The notes: generated by a model not told the origin, from the letters alone. 64,000 nt of DNA from Arcobacter sp. LA11 (GCF_001895145.1 NZ_BDIR01000002.1:186001-250000); one strand, 5' to 3'. Shown: positions 7,848-17,978, counted from the first letter of the stretch. A program made the numbers and translations.

Positions 7848-8789
7848 TTATTTTAATTTCCAATAATATACTTCATTGTCATCACTTGAACTATATAATT
7901 CATTTTCATTTTTAAAAAGTATATTAGTCAAAGTCATCTTATGACCTTTTAAAGTATATAACTCTTTTTTCGATTTTGTATTAAAAATTGTGATATCGTT
8001 ATCTTCATTATTTGCAAAACCTGCAAGTTTTCCACTTGGACTTAATCCTACACTATAAATTAAAAAATCTGCTTTTTTATAATATTGATTATATTTTTGA
8101 TAAATAGCACATCTTCTATCTTGACCTGCTGTTATGATAATCTCTTTTTTTATATCAACTTGAAAGACATTATCAACATTTAATCCTGAATAAATCTTTT
8201 CAACTTTTCCATTTTTTGTATTAAGTTGCTTTAAACTACCACTCTCATCTGCAATAATAACTTTTGATTTATCTTCATTTAATACAAAGTTAGAAAACTT
8301 TGATTGAGATGCTTGTACTTCCCATACAAATTTCTTTTCTTTTAAATTATATACAAATATTTGGTTACTAAGAAGACCTAATATAATTAAATCTTCATTT
8401 AGATATTTTGCTTTTGCAATATACATCTTCTTATCAATTGTAATAATTGGAGTTAATTTATTATTAGAATATTCATAAATATTTCTAAAACCTTTTTCTC
8501 CTTGAGCAACCAGAATTACTTTATTTTTCATTACATCAACAGAATAAATCTTTGTATTTATTAAATCACCTATGAAATCTTTGATTTGAGGAATTTTAAT
8601 ACTATTTACAAGTTCAGAACTAGAAACATCAAAAATATCTACAAGACTTGCATCTGTAGAAATATATAAGAGATTTTCTTTTAAAACTAAATCTGTTACT
8701 CCTCCACTTGCAAGATATGTTTGTGTAGGTTTTAGATTTTGTGAGAAAAGTAGTGAAAAACTAAAAAGTAAACTTATTAAAAGTTTCAT
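7848..8789 (-). CDS. napL: NapL, WD40-like periplasmic protein of the nap operon
   Basis: About 313 residues from the ATG at 8789 (AAGG six bases upstream), with a signal peptide (MKLLISLLFSFSLLFS) and WD/YVTN-type propeller repeats such as KELYTLKGHKMTLTNILF and NELYSSSDDNEVYYWKLK at the end. NapL is specific to Campylobacterota nap operons and affects Nap activity by an unresolved mechanism. The frame can start at a TTG at 8795, overlapping napF by four bases. Gene order (napF-napL-napD) supports the name more than sequence identity does. Confidence 0.8.
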   Translation of the reverse strand: MKLLISLLFSFSLLFSQNLKPTQTYLASGGVTDLVLKENLLYISTDASLVDIFDVSSSELVNSIKIPQIKDFIGDLINTKIYSVDVMKNKVILVAQGEKGFRNIYEYSNNKLTPIITIDKKMYIAKAKYLNEDLIILGLLSNQIFVYNLKEKKFVWEVQASQSKFSNFVLNEDKSKVIIADESGSLKQLNTKNGKVEKIYSGLNVDNVFQVDIKKEIIITAGQDRRCAIYQKYNQYYKKADFLIYSVGLSPSGKLAGFANNEDNDITIFNTKSKKELYTLKGHKMTLTNILFKNENELYSSSDDNEVYYWKLK

Positions 8790-8791
8790 AT

Positions 8792-9298
8792 TCAACCTTG
8801 TTCTATAATTTTTATATCTATTGCTTGTGTTGGACAGGCTTTAATACAAAAACCACATGCTGTACATTTATCATCAATTATTTCTGGTCTAAACATTCCT
8901 AGAAATTCAATAGCATCATCTAAACAGGGATCTTTACAAGAAAAACACATTGTTTGATTCCAACTTAAACATTTTATTATATCAATACTTATTTTAGCAT
9001 TGATTTGCTTTTTATCTTCTAGATTTAGAACTTCATATTCACAAGCATTTGCACACTCATCACAATATGTACAACCACTATTCGTAAAATCTAAAAAAGG
9101 TGTTTTGTCTTCACCTATTACTATAATATGTTCTTCACAAAAATTACTACATTTACCATCACAGTTAATACATTCTTTGTGAAAATCAGATTCATCCTTA
9201 AAATATGGAGGTCTTATTAGACTTTGTGATTTTGATTCTTCTCTTGCTTCTTTATTAAATGAAGAAGCAAGAGAGCTAAAAAGCTCTCTTCTTTCCAT
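8792..9298 (-). CDS. napF: Ferredoxin-type protein NapF
   Basis: The 168-residue cytoplasmic iron-sulfur protein has several 4Fe-4S cysteine clusters: CINCDGKCSNFCEEH, CTYCDECANACEYEV, CLSWNQTMCFSCKDPC and the C-terminal CTACGFCIKACP. NapF assists maturation of NapA, probably in Fe-S loading. The N-terminal RRELFSSLASSF is the usual conserved NapF start and not a cleaved export signal. It sits between napB and napL with 2-base gaps. Confidence 0.9.
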   Translation of the reverse strand: MERRELFSSLASSFNKEAREESKSQSLIRPPYFKDESDFHKECINCDGKCSNFCEEHIIVIGEDKTPFLDFTNSGCTYCDECANACEYEVLNLEDKKQINAKISIDIIKCLSWNQTMCFSCKDPCLDDAIEFLGMFRPEIIDDKCTACGFCIKACPTQAIDIKIIEQG

Positions 9299-9300
9299 AA

Positions 9301-9909
9301 CTATTTAAGTGTATCTACACCCTCATTGATATTATCAATAAGATTAGATTTTTTTACATGACTATCAGCTCTAAAGTCTACTTCAAACTCATTTTTAGGA
9401 GCTTCAGACATAGATTGTGGAGCATGACATTGAGAACAATTGAATCTTGTTCCAGATAATTTACTAGTTGGTTTACCAATAACTTTAAAATCACTTGTAT
9501 TTGCAACCATTTTTCCTTCTTTTGTAATCATACCATTTTTAGCTAAAGACGTATCAGGTCTAAAGTTTGTAAAGTGTGATTTTGGAATAGCAGTTGCATT
9601 CATTGATTCTGCAACACCTGGTACGTGACAACCAGTACAAGCATTGTTGTTAATTGTAATTGGTAACATTCCATCAACAGTATGAGGAATCATTGGAGGA
9701 GCATTTTCGAATGCTCTTGCAATTAGTTTACTCTCTCCTGCTGCTTTCTTACTATATTCTGTTTTAACAGGCATAGCATCTGCTTCAGAATATAAACTTG
9801 TATTTCTTAAACCTAAAGACTCTTCGCTCATAGATTGAGTTGCTGAACAACCTACCATGAAAACTGTCGCTGCTGCAAAAAGTCCTAAAGCCATATTAGT
9901 TAATTTCAT
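9301..9909 (-). CDS. napB: Periplasmic nitrate reductase diheme cytochrome c NapB
   Basis: About 202 residues from the ATG at 9909, preceded by GGAGAAAAAA. A lipoprotein-like signal ends in ATVFMVGCS, giving a possible lipidated Cys. Two heme c motifs are present, CTGCH and CSQCH, as expected for the diheme electron donor to NapA. An upstream ATG at 9921 is in frame, but the ribosome site fits 9909. The start overlaps the end of napH by 14 bases, indicating translational coupling. The lipobox is unusual for NapB and should be checked. Confidence 0.9.
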   Translation of the reverse strand: MKLTNMALGLFAAATVFMVGCSATQSMSEESLGLRNTSLYSEADAMPVKTEYSKKAAGESKLIARAFENAPPMIPHTVDGMLPITINNNACTGCHVPGVAESMNATAIPKSHFTNFRPDTSLAKNGMITKEGKMVANTSDFKVIGKPTSKLSGTRFNCSQCHAPQSMSEAPKNEFEVDFRADSHVKKSNLIDNINEGVDTLK

Positions 9910-10726
9910 TTTTTTCTCCATTATTTTTATTTCTTATTGAAAAAATAAGAGCATCATCGTCGCATACTTCTATACATCTAGCACAATTTGTACATTCTCC
10001 TGATAATACAGGGATTGACTCTTTTGTTACCATATGTAAAACTTGCATTTCTGGACAAACTTCTTTACATTCCATACATGCTGTACATTTGTCTGCATCA
10101 TGTTTTACTCTTATTAAACTAAATCTACCTACTAGTGAATAAAATCCACCAAGTGGGCAAATATGACCACACCAGCCATTTTTTAAAACAAAAAGGTCAA
10201 AAAGAAATATTACAAGCATTGCTGCCCAACCAAGACCTAGTCCAAATATTATACCTCTGTGCATCATTGAGATTGGTGATATAAATTCAAATGCAGTGAT
10301 GCCTAAAACAAAAGATATTATAAGACTAAGTCCTATTACCCAATATCTTATATTTCTTGAAGCAGGCTGCTTCTTTTGAATTTGATTAAAACCAAAAGTT
10401 CTTCGTAAATAGTTTGCTAAATCTGTAATCATATTTACAGGACAAACCCAAGAACAAAAAACTCTACCACCTACAATTGCATAAAAAGTCATAATTATTA
10501 GAGCACCAATTATAATGTCAAATGTAAGTATCGCTCCTGCAGAAAACATTTGTAATACTGCATAAGGATCACTTAACGGAATAAGTCCTAAAAACATTGA
10601 AGAACTTAAGTTCCCCATTAAAATATTTATTCCATAAACATTTGCAATTATGTATAAAGCCATAACTAAAACCTGTGTGAATCTTCTTAAAATAAGATAT
10701 CTGTGTTTATATATTAATGTTTTCAT
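9896..10726 (-). CDS. napH: Quinol dehydrogenase membrane component NapH
   Basis: The 276-residue protein has about four membrane segments and two membrane-face Cys motifs (FCSWVCPVN and CGHICPLGG), followed by C-terminal 4Fe-4S motifs CTACMECKEVCP and CTNCARCIEVC. NapH with NapG oxidises menaquinol and feeds NapB in the absence of NapC, which matches the lack of napC here. Its ATG overlaps the napG stop by one base. Confidence 0.93.
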   Translation of the reverse strand: MKTLIYKHRYLILRRFTQVLVMALYIIANVYGINILMGNLSSSMFLGLIPLSDPYAVLQMFSAGAILTFDIIIGALIIMTFYAIVGGRVFCSWVCPVNMITDLANYLRRTFGFNQIQKKQPASRNIRYWVIGLSLIISFVLGITAFEFISPISMMHRGIIFGLGLGWAAMLVIFLFDLFVLKNGWCGHICPLGGFYSLVGRFSLIRVKHDADKCTACMECKEVCPEMQVLHMVTKESIPVLSGECTNCARCIEVCDDDALIFSIRNKNNGEKNEIN

Positions 10727-11583
10727 TAGTATAAACCTTCCATACCACTATTTAAAGAATCAAGTACAGACTTACTGTCTTTTTTCTGTTTTAAATGTTC
10801 TGAATTTGTATTTTCAAGACGCTTTTCATCATTTTTATCCCAGCCTTTGATATAGTAATCACCAGCTTTACCCAATGCTACTTCTCTAGGTAGAACAAAA
10901 ATTGCGGCTTTCTCTGTCACACAAGCTCTTTCACAAAGACCACAACCTGTACAAGCATTTGCATGTACAATTGGTTTCATAAAGGCATGTTTTCCAGTTC
11001 TTTCATTTTTAGAATATTCAATAGTAATTGCCTCTCCTAAGATTGGACATGCTCTATAACAAGCATCACATTGAATACCCCAAAATGCTATACAATTTTC
11101 AGCATCAACAACAGCTAGACCCATATCAGCTTCATTGATATCTAATTCTTTTTTTTCACTTTTTAAGCTCTTAATATCCAGTGCTCCTGTAGGACATACA
11201 GGAACACAAGGGATATCAGGACACATATAACACGGAATTTCTCTTGGAATGAAATAAGGTGTTCCTAAAGGTTTGTTTTCCCCTGGTTTTGCAAGCATCA
11301 ATGTATCAAATGGGCAGGCTTCTACACACATACCACATTTAATACAAGTTGCTAAAAAATCTTCTTCTTTTAGAGCTCCTGGAGGTCTTAGAGTTAACTT
11401 TGATGCAGATACTTCATCTACATAAGCACTCCAAGTAAGACCACCTAGAGTGGCAAGACCAACTGCTCTTGCCATATCTAAGAAGAATCTTCTTCTGCTG
11501 CTAATAGGTTCTTTTTTAGTTACACCGCTTTTCATTTCTTTTTTCAACTTTTGTTTCTTTTCATGAGGATTTATATTGCTCAA
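10726..11583 (-). CDS. napG: Periplasmic ferredoxin-type protein NapG
   Basis: The 285-residue iron-sulfur protein has a twin-arginine signal (SSRRRFFLDMARAVG, about residues 28-42) and four 4Fe-4S clusters, for example CIKCGMCVEACP, CYMCPDIPCVPVCP, CDACYRACP and CTGCGLCERAC. It is the periplasmic partner of NapH in quinol oxidation. The start is a TTG at 11583 with GGGGG nearby upstream. It follows napA by 19 bases. Confidence 0.93.
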   Translation of the reverse strand: MSNINPHEKKQKLKKEMKSGVTKKEPISSRRRFFLDMARAVGLATLGGLTWSAYVDEVSASKLTLRPPGALKEEDFLATCIKCGMCVEACPFDTLMLAKPGENKPLGTPYFIPREIPCYMCPDIPCVPVCPTGALDIKSLKSEKKELDINEADMGLAVVDAENCIAFWGIQCDACYRACPILGEAITIEYSKNERTGKHAFMKPIVHANACTGCGLCERACVTEKAAIFVLPREVALGKAGDYYIKGWDKNDEKRLENTNSEHLKQKKDSKSVLDSLNSGMEGLY

Positions 11584-11602
11584 GACAATATACCCCCATT
11601 AA

Positions 11603-14404
11603 TTATGCTTTATAAATTTTTACCGCACATTTTTTAAAGTCAGTTTGTTTTGATAATGGACAAGTATAATCCGCACAAACTTTATTAATAAATACGTTTT
11701 CATCGAACCATGGAACGAATACTAACCCTTTAGAAGGTCTATTTCTTCCTCTAGTTTCAACTCTAGCTTTTACTTTTCCTCTTCTTGACTCAACCCAACA
11801 AAGAGCACCTTGTGAAACACCATATTTCTTAGCATCAGCAGGATGAATGTAACATAATGCTTCTGGTACAGCTCTGTATAATTCTGGAACTTGCATAGTC
11901 ATAGTTCCTGAATGCCAGTGCTCTAACACTCTACCTGTTGATAACCATACTGGATATTCAGTATCTGGCATTTCAGGTGCATCCATATATGGTCTAGCGA
12001 AAATTTTCGCTTTATTTGGAATAGGGTTCTTTTTCTTATTAGTCACACCTCTTAATGTACCAGTAGGTTGTGCTTTTAAGAATGGTCCATAGAATGCGAA
12101 ATCACCAGTATTTGCTTTTTTAGCATATGGATCGTATTTAGCATTAAATCTCCATTGTGTTTCTTTTCCATCAACTACTGGCCATTTAAGACCTCTTACT
12201 CTATGGTAAGTATCAAAGTCAGCTAAATCGTGAGCATGACCTCTACCGAAATCAGCATATTCTTCAAATAAGTATTTTTGGATAAAGAATCCGTAACCTT
12301 TCCATGGTTTACCATCAGATCCCATAACATTTCTTGAATCTCCAAAACCTTCAGTATTATCGTATCCTGCTTGGATAGGATCATCTTGACTTAATTTGTA
12401 TGATTTTGCTCTATCATTTGCAAATAGAATTTCATACATAGTTGTATCTGGAGTATATCCTGCAGCTTTAACAGCATCAGCAGAAATACCTTTAAGAGTC
12501 TTTTTACCCCAAGCGACTTTAACATCTTTCATCCATAGATCTTTAACAGTAAATCTTTTTGCAAATTCTACCCATTGCCATGTATCAGACATAGATTCAC
12601 CTATAGGTTCAACTTGTTGTCTCCAATGTTGAGTTCTTCTTTCCGCATTACCATAAGCTCCCCATTTTTCATAAATCATAGCTGTTGGTAAAATTAAGTC
12701 AGAAACTTTTGCAGAGATCCCTGGGTATCCATCAGAACAAACGATGAAGTTATCCATTTCTCTTGCAGCTTTAATCCAATGAGATGCAGATGCTGTATCC
12801 ATATAAGGGTTACAAACATTTACCCATGCAAATTTAACATGACCATCTTCAATATCTCTATGGATTTTCATGATGTGTTGACCTTGTTGAGCATTAATAG
12901 TACCAGCTGGAACTCCCCATGCTTTTTCACATATTGCTCTATGTTTAGGGTTTTTAATCATCATATCTGCTGGTAATCTATGTGTAAATGTACCAACTTC
13001 TCTTGCCGTACCACAAGCAGATGGTTGACCAGTTAATGAGAATGCTCCCGAACCTGGTTTAGCTTGTTTATTTAGTAAGAAGTGAACATTATATGCTAAT
13101 GTATTACACCAAGTACCTCTTGTATGTTGGTTCATACCCATAGTCCAGAAAGAAACAACTTTTCTTGATTTTTCAATATATAAGTCAGCCATAGTTTTGA
13201 TTTTTTTCATAAACTCAGCATCAGACTCATCTGGGTTACCTTTAGAAATCTTAGTTACATACTCAGCTGTGTAAGGCTCTAAAGATTTTTTATATTCTTC
13301 GAAAGGAATTTGCCAATGAGGAAGTCCTGGCTTATTCATAACCATTTTATCACCAGCTTTATATCCGTAAGGTGCTAATGCTGGAGCTTCATCTTCAGAA
13401 ACGATTTTACTCATTTCTTTAGCCATAATTTCTTTTTCTTTAGCTGTATATTTATCCATAGATTTTTCATTAGCTTTTCTCATACCGTAACCGATATTTG
13501 TGTTCGCCGCTGCAAATACGATATGTTTATTAACAAAATCCCAATCAATTGAATTAGGGTTATTAAATACAATCTCTCTTGCAATGTAGTTCCATAAAGC
13601 TAAATCAGAGTTAGGTTTGAAAATAATTTCAATATCAGCTAAATCTGAAGTTCTATGTCTATATGTAGATAAGTTAATTACTTTTACATTTTTAGGATCA
13701 GATAATTTTCTATCTGTAACTCTTGACCATAAAATAGGGTGCATTTCAGCCATATTTGAACCCCATGAAATGATTGTATCAGTTAACTCAATGTCATCAT
13801 AACAACCAGAAGGCTCATCAATACCAAATGTTTGATAGAAACCAACAACCGCAGATGCCATACAGTGTCTAGCATTTGGATCGATTGCATTTGATCTAAA
13901 TCCAGCTTTCATCATTTTTTGTGCTGCATAACCTTCTTGGATAGTGTATTGACCAGAAGCAAATACTGCTACAGACTCAGGACCATTTTCATTGAAAGCT
14001 TTTTTAGCATGAAATTCCATTTCATCAAAAGCTCTTTTCCAAGAAACTGGAGCAAATTTACCATTTTTATCAAATTTACCATCAGCGCCCATTCTTAATA
14101 ATGGTTGCTTTAATCTATCTGCACCATACATAATTTTCGCATTGAAGTAACCTTTAATACAGTTAAGCCCTCTATTAACTGGAGCTGCTGGGTCACCTTT
14201 AACCGCAACAATCTTACCATTTTTTGTTGCAAGCATAATCCCACAACCAGTACCACAGAATCGACAAGCTGCCTTATCCCATCTCCAACCACCTTCAGCG
14301 TTTTTAGCCGCTGCTTGTAGCTCAGTAGGTACGTTCATTCCAACCGCAGCTGCCGCAGAAGCTGCTGCTGAACTTTTAAGAAATTCTCTTCTTGAAAGTG
14401 CCAT
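11603..14404 (-). CDS. napA: Periplasmic nitrate reductase catalytic subunit NapA
   Basis: The 933-residue molybdoenzyme reduces nitrate to nitrite in the periplasm. The twin-arginine signal is [17 protein letters not shown] (residues 4-20). The 4Fe-4S motif [12 protein letters not shown] is at about residues 47-58. The molybdenum-ligating Cys lies in [12 protein letters not shown]. The C terminus has the MPT-guanine dinucleotide-binding fold ([20 protein letters not shown]). Length is that of the larger Campylobacterota NapA. It is the first gene of napAGHBFLD-PAS and has a canonical class II Fnr-type promoter. Several small plus-strand frames inside it are antisense shadows. Confidence 0.98.
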   Translation of the reverse strand: MALSRREFLKSSAAASAAAAVGMNVPTELQAAAKNAEGGWRWDKAACRFCGTGCGIMLATKNGKIVAVKGDPAAPVNRGLNCIKGYFNAKIMYGADRLKQPLLRMGADGKFDKNGKFAPVSWKRAFDEMEFHAKKAFNENGPESVAVFASGQYTIQEGYAAQKMMKAGFRSNAIDPNARHCMASAVVGFYQTFGIDEPSGCYDDIELTDTIISWGSNMAEMHPILWSRVTDRKLSDPKNVKVINLSTYRHRTSDLADIEIIFKPNSDLALWNYIAREIVFNNPNSIDWDFVNKHIVFAAANTNIGYGMRKANEKSMDKYTAKEKEIMAKEMSKIVSEDEAPALAPYGYKAGDKMVMNKPGLPHWQIPFEEYKKSLEPYTAEYVTKISKGNPDESDAEFMKKIKTMADLYIEKSRKVVSFWTMGMNQHTRGTWCNTLAYNVHFLLNKQAKPGSGAFSLTGQPSACGTAREVGTFTHRLPADMMIKNPKHRAICEKAWGVPAGTINAQQGQHIMKIHRDIEDGHVKFAWVNVCNPYMDTASASHWIKAAREMDNFIVCSDGYPGISAKVSDLILPTAMIYEKWGAYGNAERRTQHWRQQVEPIGESMSDTWQWVEFAKRFTVKDLWMKDVKVAWGKKTLKGISADAVKAAGYTPDTTMYEILFANDRAKSYKLSQDDPIQAGYDNTEGFGDSRNVMGSDGKPWKGYGFFIQKYLFEEYADFGRGHAHDLADFDTYHRVRGLKWPVVDGKETQWRFNAKYDPYAKKANTGDFAFYGPFLKAQPTGTLRGVTNKKKNPIPNKAKIFARPYMDAPEMPDTEYPVWLSTGRVLEHWHSGTMTMQVPELYRAVPEALCYIHPADAKKYGVSQGALCWVESRRGKVKARVETRGRNRPSKGLVFVPWFDENVFINKVCADYTCPLSKQTDFKKCAVKIYKA

Positions 14405-14434
14405 ATATTTCTCCTTATTTGAAATTCAAGAACA

Positions 14435-14476
14435 ATTTTATCACTTTGACTAAACATAATCTTTGACCCTAGTCAA
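14435..14476 (-). promoter_or_regulatory. Fnr/Dnr-type class II promoter of the nap operon
   Basis: Minus-strand box TTGACTAGGGTCAA (14476-14463), a near-perfect dyad. The -10 TAAAAT is at 14440-14435 with an extended TGA just before it. Centre to -10 is 29.5 bp; predicted start near 14428, 24 bases before the napA ATG. The box shares CCTAGTCAA with the crp promoter at 33678-33719. Confidence 0.75.
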
Positions 14477-14598
14477 TTTATTTAAGTTTAATATAAGACA
14501 TAAAGAGTCCTATTTACTCTGAAACCATCTTTTTATGCTAGTTTATGATAGAATTCTATCTGGTAAATAACCATTCAATTTTAAAATACGGGAATAAT

Positions 14599-15492
14599 AT
14601 GGACTTTTTTAATTATATAAGAGCAGTAGGAACTGGACCTAAATCAAACAGAGAGCTAGATAAAGTTGAAGTTGATGATGCAATTGAATCTATTCTAAAT
14701 CAAAGTGTTCCAAGTGAACAAATAGCAGCATTTTTATTAGGCTGGAGGGTAAGACTTGAAACAGCTGATGAGTTAAGAGCTACTTTTGAAGTATGTGATA
14801 GATATGTAAAGAGAAAAACAATCAAAAACTCAATTGAGCTAGGTTATGCATTTGATGGAAAGTCTGATTTTCCTTATTTATTACCATTGATTGGTAAGTA
14901 TTTAAAAAAGTTTGATTTAAATTTAGTTGTAAGTGGAGATGAATTACAACCTGCGAAAGCTGGTTTAACTGTAAAGCAATTACATGATACTATAGGTTTT
15001 GATGATAATATTCATTATTTTGATAGAGCAGAATATTTTAAAGAATTAAGTGCTTTAACAAAACTTAGAAATATTTTAGGATTAAGAACGGCTTTTAATA
15101 CTGTTGAAAAACTTTTAAATCCTGGAAATTCAGAATATGCAATTAATGCAGCATTTCATAAACCATATGTAGAGAAGTATCATACACTTTTTGGTCCTAA
15201 TTATAAAAATCTAGTTATTGTAAAAGGAAATGAAGGTGCACCTGAAATTTTCACAAAAGCTAAATATTGGATAAAAGATAATGGAGAGATTAATGAACAT
15301 ATAGTTGATCCTGAATATTTTGGGATTAAGTATGTAAGGTCAGTAAACCCAATTTCAATTGAAGAATCTATTGCTATGGTTAAAAATCCAAGTGATGAAT
15401 TAGAAAAACTAGCAAAACTAAATGCAGCAATGTTTTTAATAACTGTAAAAAAAGCAACAAATATAAATGACGCTTTTGAAATGATTGATTAA
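14599..15492 (+). CDS. Anthranilate phosphoribosyltransferase-like (TrpD2-type) protein
   Basis: From the ATG at 14599 (CGGGA six bases upstream) this is a 297-residue protein. It has the N-terminal helical domain of the glycosyltransferase family 3 fold (VDDAIESILNQSVPSEQIAAFLLGWR), then a phosphoribosyltransferase-like core (VVIVKGNEGAPE). The substrate-binding glycine loop of true TrpD, GTGGDG, is not present, so anthranilate activity is unlikely. This resembles TrpD2/YbiB-type paralogs, some of which bind nucleic acid. It is divergent from napA, and a frame extending to 14545 is rejected on ribosome-site grounds. Confidence 0.7.
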   Translation: MDFFNYIRAVGTGPKSNRELDKVEVDDAIESILNQSVPSEQIAAFLLGWRVRLETADELRATFEVCDRYVKRKTIKNSIELGYAFDGKSDFPYLLPLIGKYLKKFDLNLVVSGDELQPAKAGLTVKQLHDTIGFDDNIHYFDRAEYFKELSALTKLRNILGLRTAFNTVEKLLNPGNSEYAINAAFHKPYVEKYHTLFGPNYKNLVIVKGNEGAPEIFTKAKYWIKDNGEINEHIVDPEYFGIKYVRSVNPISIEESIAMVKNPSDELEKLAKLNAAMFLITVKKATNINDAFEMID

Positions 15493-15495
15493 TTC

Positions 15496-15526
15496 ATAAA
15501 AAGAGATTTCTTTAATCTCTTTTTAT
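15496..15526 (+). terminator. Terminator after the TrpD2-like gene
   Basis: Perfect 13-bp stem ATAAAAAGAGATT / AATCTCTTTTTAT with a 5-base loop, starting three bases after the stop codon; the T-run forms the 3' arm. Confidence 0.75.
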
Positions 15527-15581
15527 AAATATATTTAATAATATTATTTATCTATAAGTATTTATTATTAAAGGAAGAATC

Positions 15582-16118
15582 TTGAAAGTATCATCAAATA
15601 TAGAATCTCAATCTATAGGTTTGTTAGAAAAAGTAAATAAAGAAGAGGTATCTAACTCTAAAAGTACTTCATTCCAAAATATACTCACACAGAATGAAGA
15701 TAAAGAAAATATAAAGTTAGAGAAAACATTAGATGACTTACTTGCTGATATTATCTCTTTAATGAAAACTGGTATGACGGTTGATGAATATAATAAATTA
15801 CAAGAACTATTAAGAGAATTAAAAGAGAAAATAGAAGAAGGTAATTATTCAGAAGATGAGATAGAAAAAATACTCTCTAATATCGAAAAAGAAATACAAG
15901 CTCTAAAAAAGGGAATATTAGGACAAGCTATAGAAAAAGCTGAAGATCCTAATTTAAAAAAAGCAAATACTACAGAGGAATCTAGTTTTCTTGATAGAAT
16001 AGAAAAAGCGATGGAAACACTTGAAGATTTAAATACCGGAAAAGTTAAAAAAGAAGGATTAAGAGTCTCTTCTAATGAATCAGAACTTTTACAAATGATA
16101 AAAGATTTTCAAAAATAA
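15582..16118 (+). CDS. Acidic coiled-coil protein of unknown function
   Basis: The 178-residue protein starts at TTG 15582, with AAAGGAAG seven bases upstream. There is no signal peptide or membrane segment. Residues 40-125 are strongly helical and charged (LRELKEKIEEGNYSEDEIEKIL; two shorter heptad blocks) and likely form a coiled coil. The serine/asparagine-rich N terminus with SFQNIL resembles the disordered start of some flagellar or secreted proteins, but I cannot assign a family. It converges on the XRE-cupin gene with a 9-base gap containing the palindrome AAACTATAGTTT. Confidence 0.6.
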   Translation: MKVSSNIESQSIGLLEKVNKEEVSNSKSTSFQNILTQNEDKENIKLEKTLDDLLADIISLMKTGMTVDEYNKLQELLRELKEKIEEGNYSEDEIEKILSNIEKEIQALKKGILGQAIEKAEDPNLKKANTTEESSFLDRIEKAMETLEDLNTGKVKKEGLRVSSNESELLQMIKDFQK

Positions 16119-16127
16119 AACTATAGT

Positions 16128-16709
16128 TTAAAAAGAAACAGGTGTAATTGCAGAAATATACGAAGCTTTTTTAGAACTTCTATTTTCAATTTTATGAGGT
16201 ATCTCTGGATTGAATCTAATGCAGTCACCTTTTTTTAGATTAAACTCTTTATCATTTAGTGTAACAACTATTTCACCTTTTAAAACATAGTTACACTCTT
16301 CTCCACCTTTTGTATGTGGAATAATCTCATTTGTAATTCTATTTGGTTCTAAATTAACAAGTACAAATTCTATATCTCCTTGTAAATCAGGAACTAAAAG
16401 TTCACAATTATATAAAGGGTCAGGAAAAGATATTTTTTTTCTATTATCTTTTTTTACAACATATAATGAGTCGTCATTTGTACATTTTATTTCTAGGTTG
16501 TCTTCATCTGTAAATAGTTGAGCTAAAGTTGTATCCAATACACGAGCAATTTTTCTTAAAGTTTCTACTGAACCTTGAGTCGATCCGTTTTCTAACTGTG
16601 ATAACATACCAACAGAAATTTTAGCTTGTAAGGCTAAATCTTTTGCACTCATATTTTTATTACTGCGTAATTCTTTTATTTTTATACCTACATTAAAACT
16701 ATTTTCCAT
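16128..16709 (-). CDS. XRE-cupin transcriptional regulator
   Basis: From the ATG at 16709 (AAAGGG five bases upstream) this 193-residue protein has an N-terminal helix-turn-helix (IKELRSNKNMSAKDLALQAK then SVGMLSQLENGS) and a C-terminal cupin (HTKGGEECNYVLKGEIVV, CIRFNPEIPHKIEN). This is the PuuR/SutR-like class that senses small metabolites through the cupin. It is divergent from alanine dehydrogenase, and the shared 162-base gap carries three copies of a 16-bp dyad, so ald and its own gene are the expected targets. The substrate could be alanine or a related amino acid (inference). Confidence 0.85.
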   Translation of the reverse strand: MENSFNVGIKIKELRSNKNMSAKDLALQAKISVGMLSQLENGSTQGSVETLRKIARVLDTTLAQLFTDEDNLEIKCTNDDSLYVVKKDNRKKISFPDPLYNCELLVPDLQGDIEFVLVNLEPNRITNEIIPHTKGGEECNYVLKGEIVVTLNDKEFNLKKGDCIRFNPEIPHKIENRSSKKASYISAITPVSF

Positions 16710-16757
16710 CAAAACCCTTTTTTAATCATGTGTAAGTTTAACAAAATATAGATTAAC

Positions 16758-16854
16758 TTTAATAAAATTAAATATTGTCTATAAAATATTCAAATTATTT
16801 AATAAAATTAAATTATATTTCAATAAAATATGCTAAAATTTAATTTAATTAAAT
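16758..16854. promoter_or_regulatory. Three-copy operator array between the XRE-cupin gene and ald
   Basis: Three copies of the dyad TTTAAT-N3-ATTAAA-T start at 16758, 16798 and 16839, spaced 40 and 41 bp, about four helical turns each. The first two are identical over 16 bases. Weaker ATAAAATAT elements sit midway at 16781 and 16823. The array covers the likely promoters on both sides. Binding by the neighbouring regulator is inferred. Confidence 0.6.
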
Positions 16855-16871
16855 AAAAATAGGAGATAATA

Positions 16872-17978
16872 ATGAAAATTGGATTAGTAAAAGAAATTAA
16901 AGTACATGAATATAGAGTAGGATTAACTCCTGATTGTGTAGATGCTTATGTTAGAAATGGACATACAGTATATGTAGAAAAAAATGCAGGTGTTGGTGCA
17001 GGGTTTGAAGATTCTGAGTATGTAGAGTCTGGTGGAATTATTGTAGAGGATAAGAAAAAACTTTTTGATGATAGTGATATGATTGTAAAAGTTAAAGAAC
17101 CATTACCCGAAGAGTATGATTTTTTTCATGAAGGACAAATTTTATATACATATTTACATATAGCAGCAGATAAACCACAAGCCCAAGCTTTACTAGCTAA
17201 AAAAGTTAAAGCTATTGCTTATGAAACTATTACATCTCCTGAAGGTGGATTACCTTGTTTAACTCCTATGAGTGAAATAGCTGGACGTTTAGCAACTCAA
17301 GAGGGTGCAAAATACCTTGAAAAACCATTTGGTGGAAGAGGTGTTTTATTAGGTGGTGTGCCAGGTGTAAAAAGAGGAAATGTAGTAATTATAGGTGGTG
17401 GAATTGTTGGATTAAATGCTTGTAAGATGGCAGTTGGACTTGGTGCTAATGTAACTGTACTAGATATTTCAGCTTCAAGATTAGCTTTTTATGATGATCT
17501 GTTTGATTCAAGAGTTACAACTCTGTTTTCTAATAGAACTAATTTAATTAAATGTATTAAAGAAGCAGACTTAGTAATTGGTGCAGTTTTAATTCCTGGT
17601 GCAGCGGCTCCAAAACTTATATCTAAAGAGGATTTAAAACTTATGAAGAAAAATGCAGTAATCGTTGATGTTGCAATTGACCAAGGTGGTTGTTTTGAAA
17701 CTTCAAAAGCTACATATCATGATAACCCTACATTTGTAGTAAATGATGTTCTTCATTATTGTGTTGCAAATATGCCTGGTGCTGTTTCATTAACTTCTAC
17801 ATTAGCTTTAACTGCAACTACATTGAGACATGGATTAAATATTGCAAATAAAGGTTTAGAAAAAGCATTAGCAGATGATAAACATTTATTAAATGGACTT
17901 AATACTTATGATGGTAAATTAACTAATGAACCAGTTGCTATTAGTTTAGATATTCCTTTTGAACCTGTAACTTTTTAA
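16872..17978 (+). CDS. ald: Alanine dehydrogenase
   Basis: The 368-residue enzyme interconverts L-alanine and pyruvate plus ammonia with NAD. MKIGLVKEIKVHEYRVGLTP is the conserved start with the catalytic Lys/Arg region. The NAD-binding Rossmann loop is VVIIGGGIVGLNA near residue 175. DVAIDQGGCFETS and the H in ADKPQAQA upstream are typical. AGGAGA precedes the ATG. With the serine dehydratase and amino-acid transporter nearby it suggests growth on amino acids. It is likely controlled by the divergent XRE-cupin protein. Confidence 0.95.
   Translation: MKIGLVKEIKVHEYRVGLTPDCVDAYVRNGHTVYVEKNAGVGAGFEDSEYVESGGIIVEDKKKLFDDSDMIVKVKEPLPEEYDFFHEGQILYTYLHIAADKPQAQALLAKKVKAIAYETITSPEGGLPCLTPMSEIAGRLATQEGAKYLEKPFGGRGVLLGGVPGVKRGNVVIIGGGIVGLNACKMAVGLGANVTVLDISASRLAFYDDLFDSRVTTLFSNRTNLIKCIKEADLVIGAVLIPGAAAPKLISKEDLKLMKKNAVIVDVAIDQGGCFETSKATYHDNPTFVVNDVLHYCVANMPGAVSLTSTLALTATTLRHGLNIANKGLEKALADDKHLLNGLNTYDGKLTNEPVAISLDIPFEPVTF

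Noticed and set aside
12396-13802. Plus-strand open frames inside napA
   Set aside because: They are antisense shadows of a strongly conserved coding sequence, without ribosome sites or recognisable domains.
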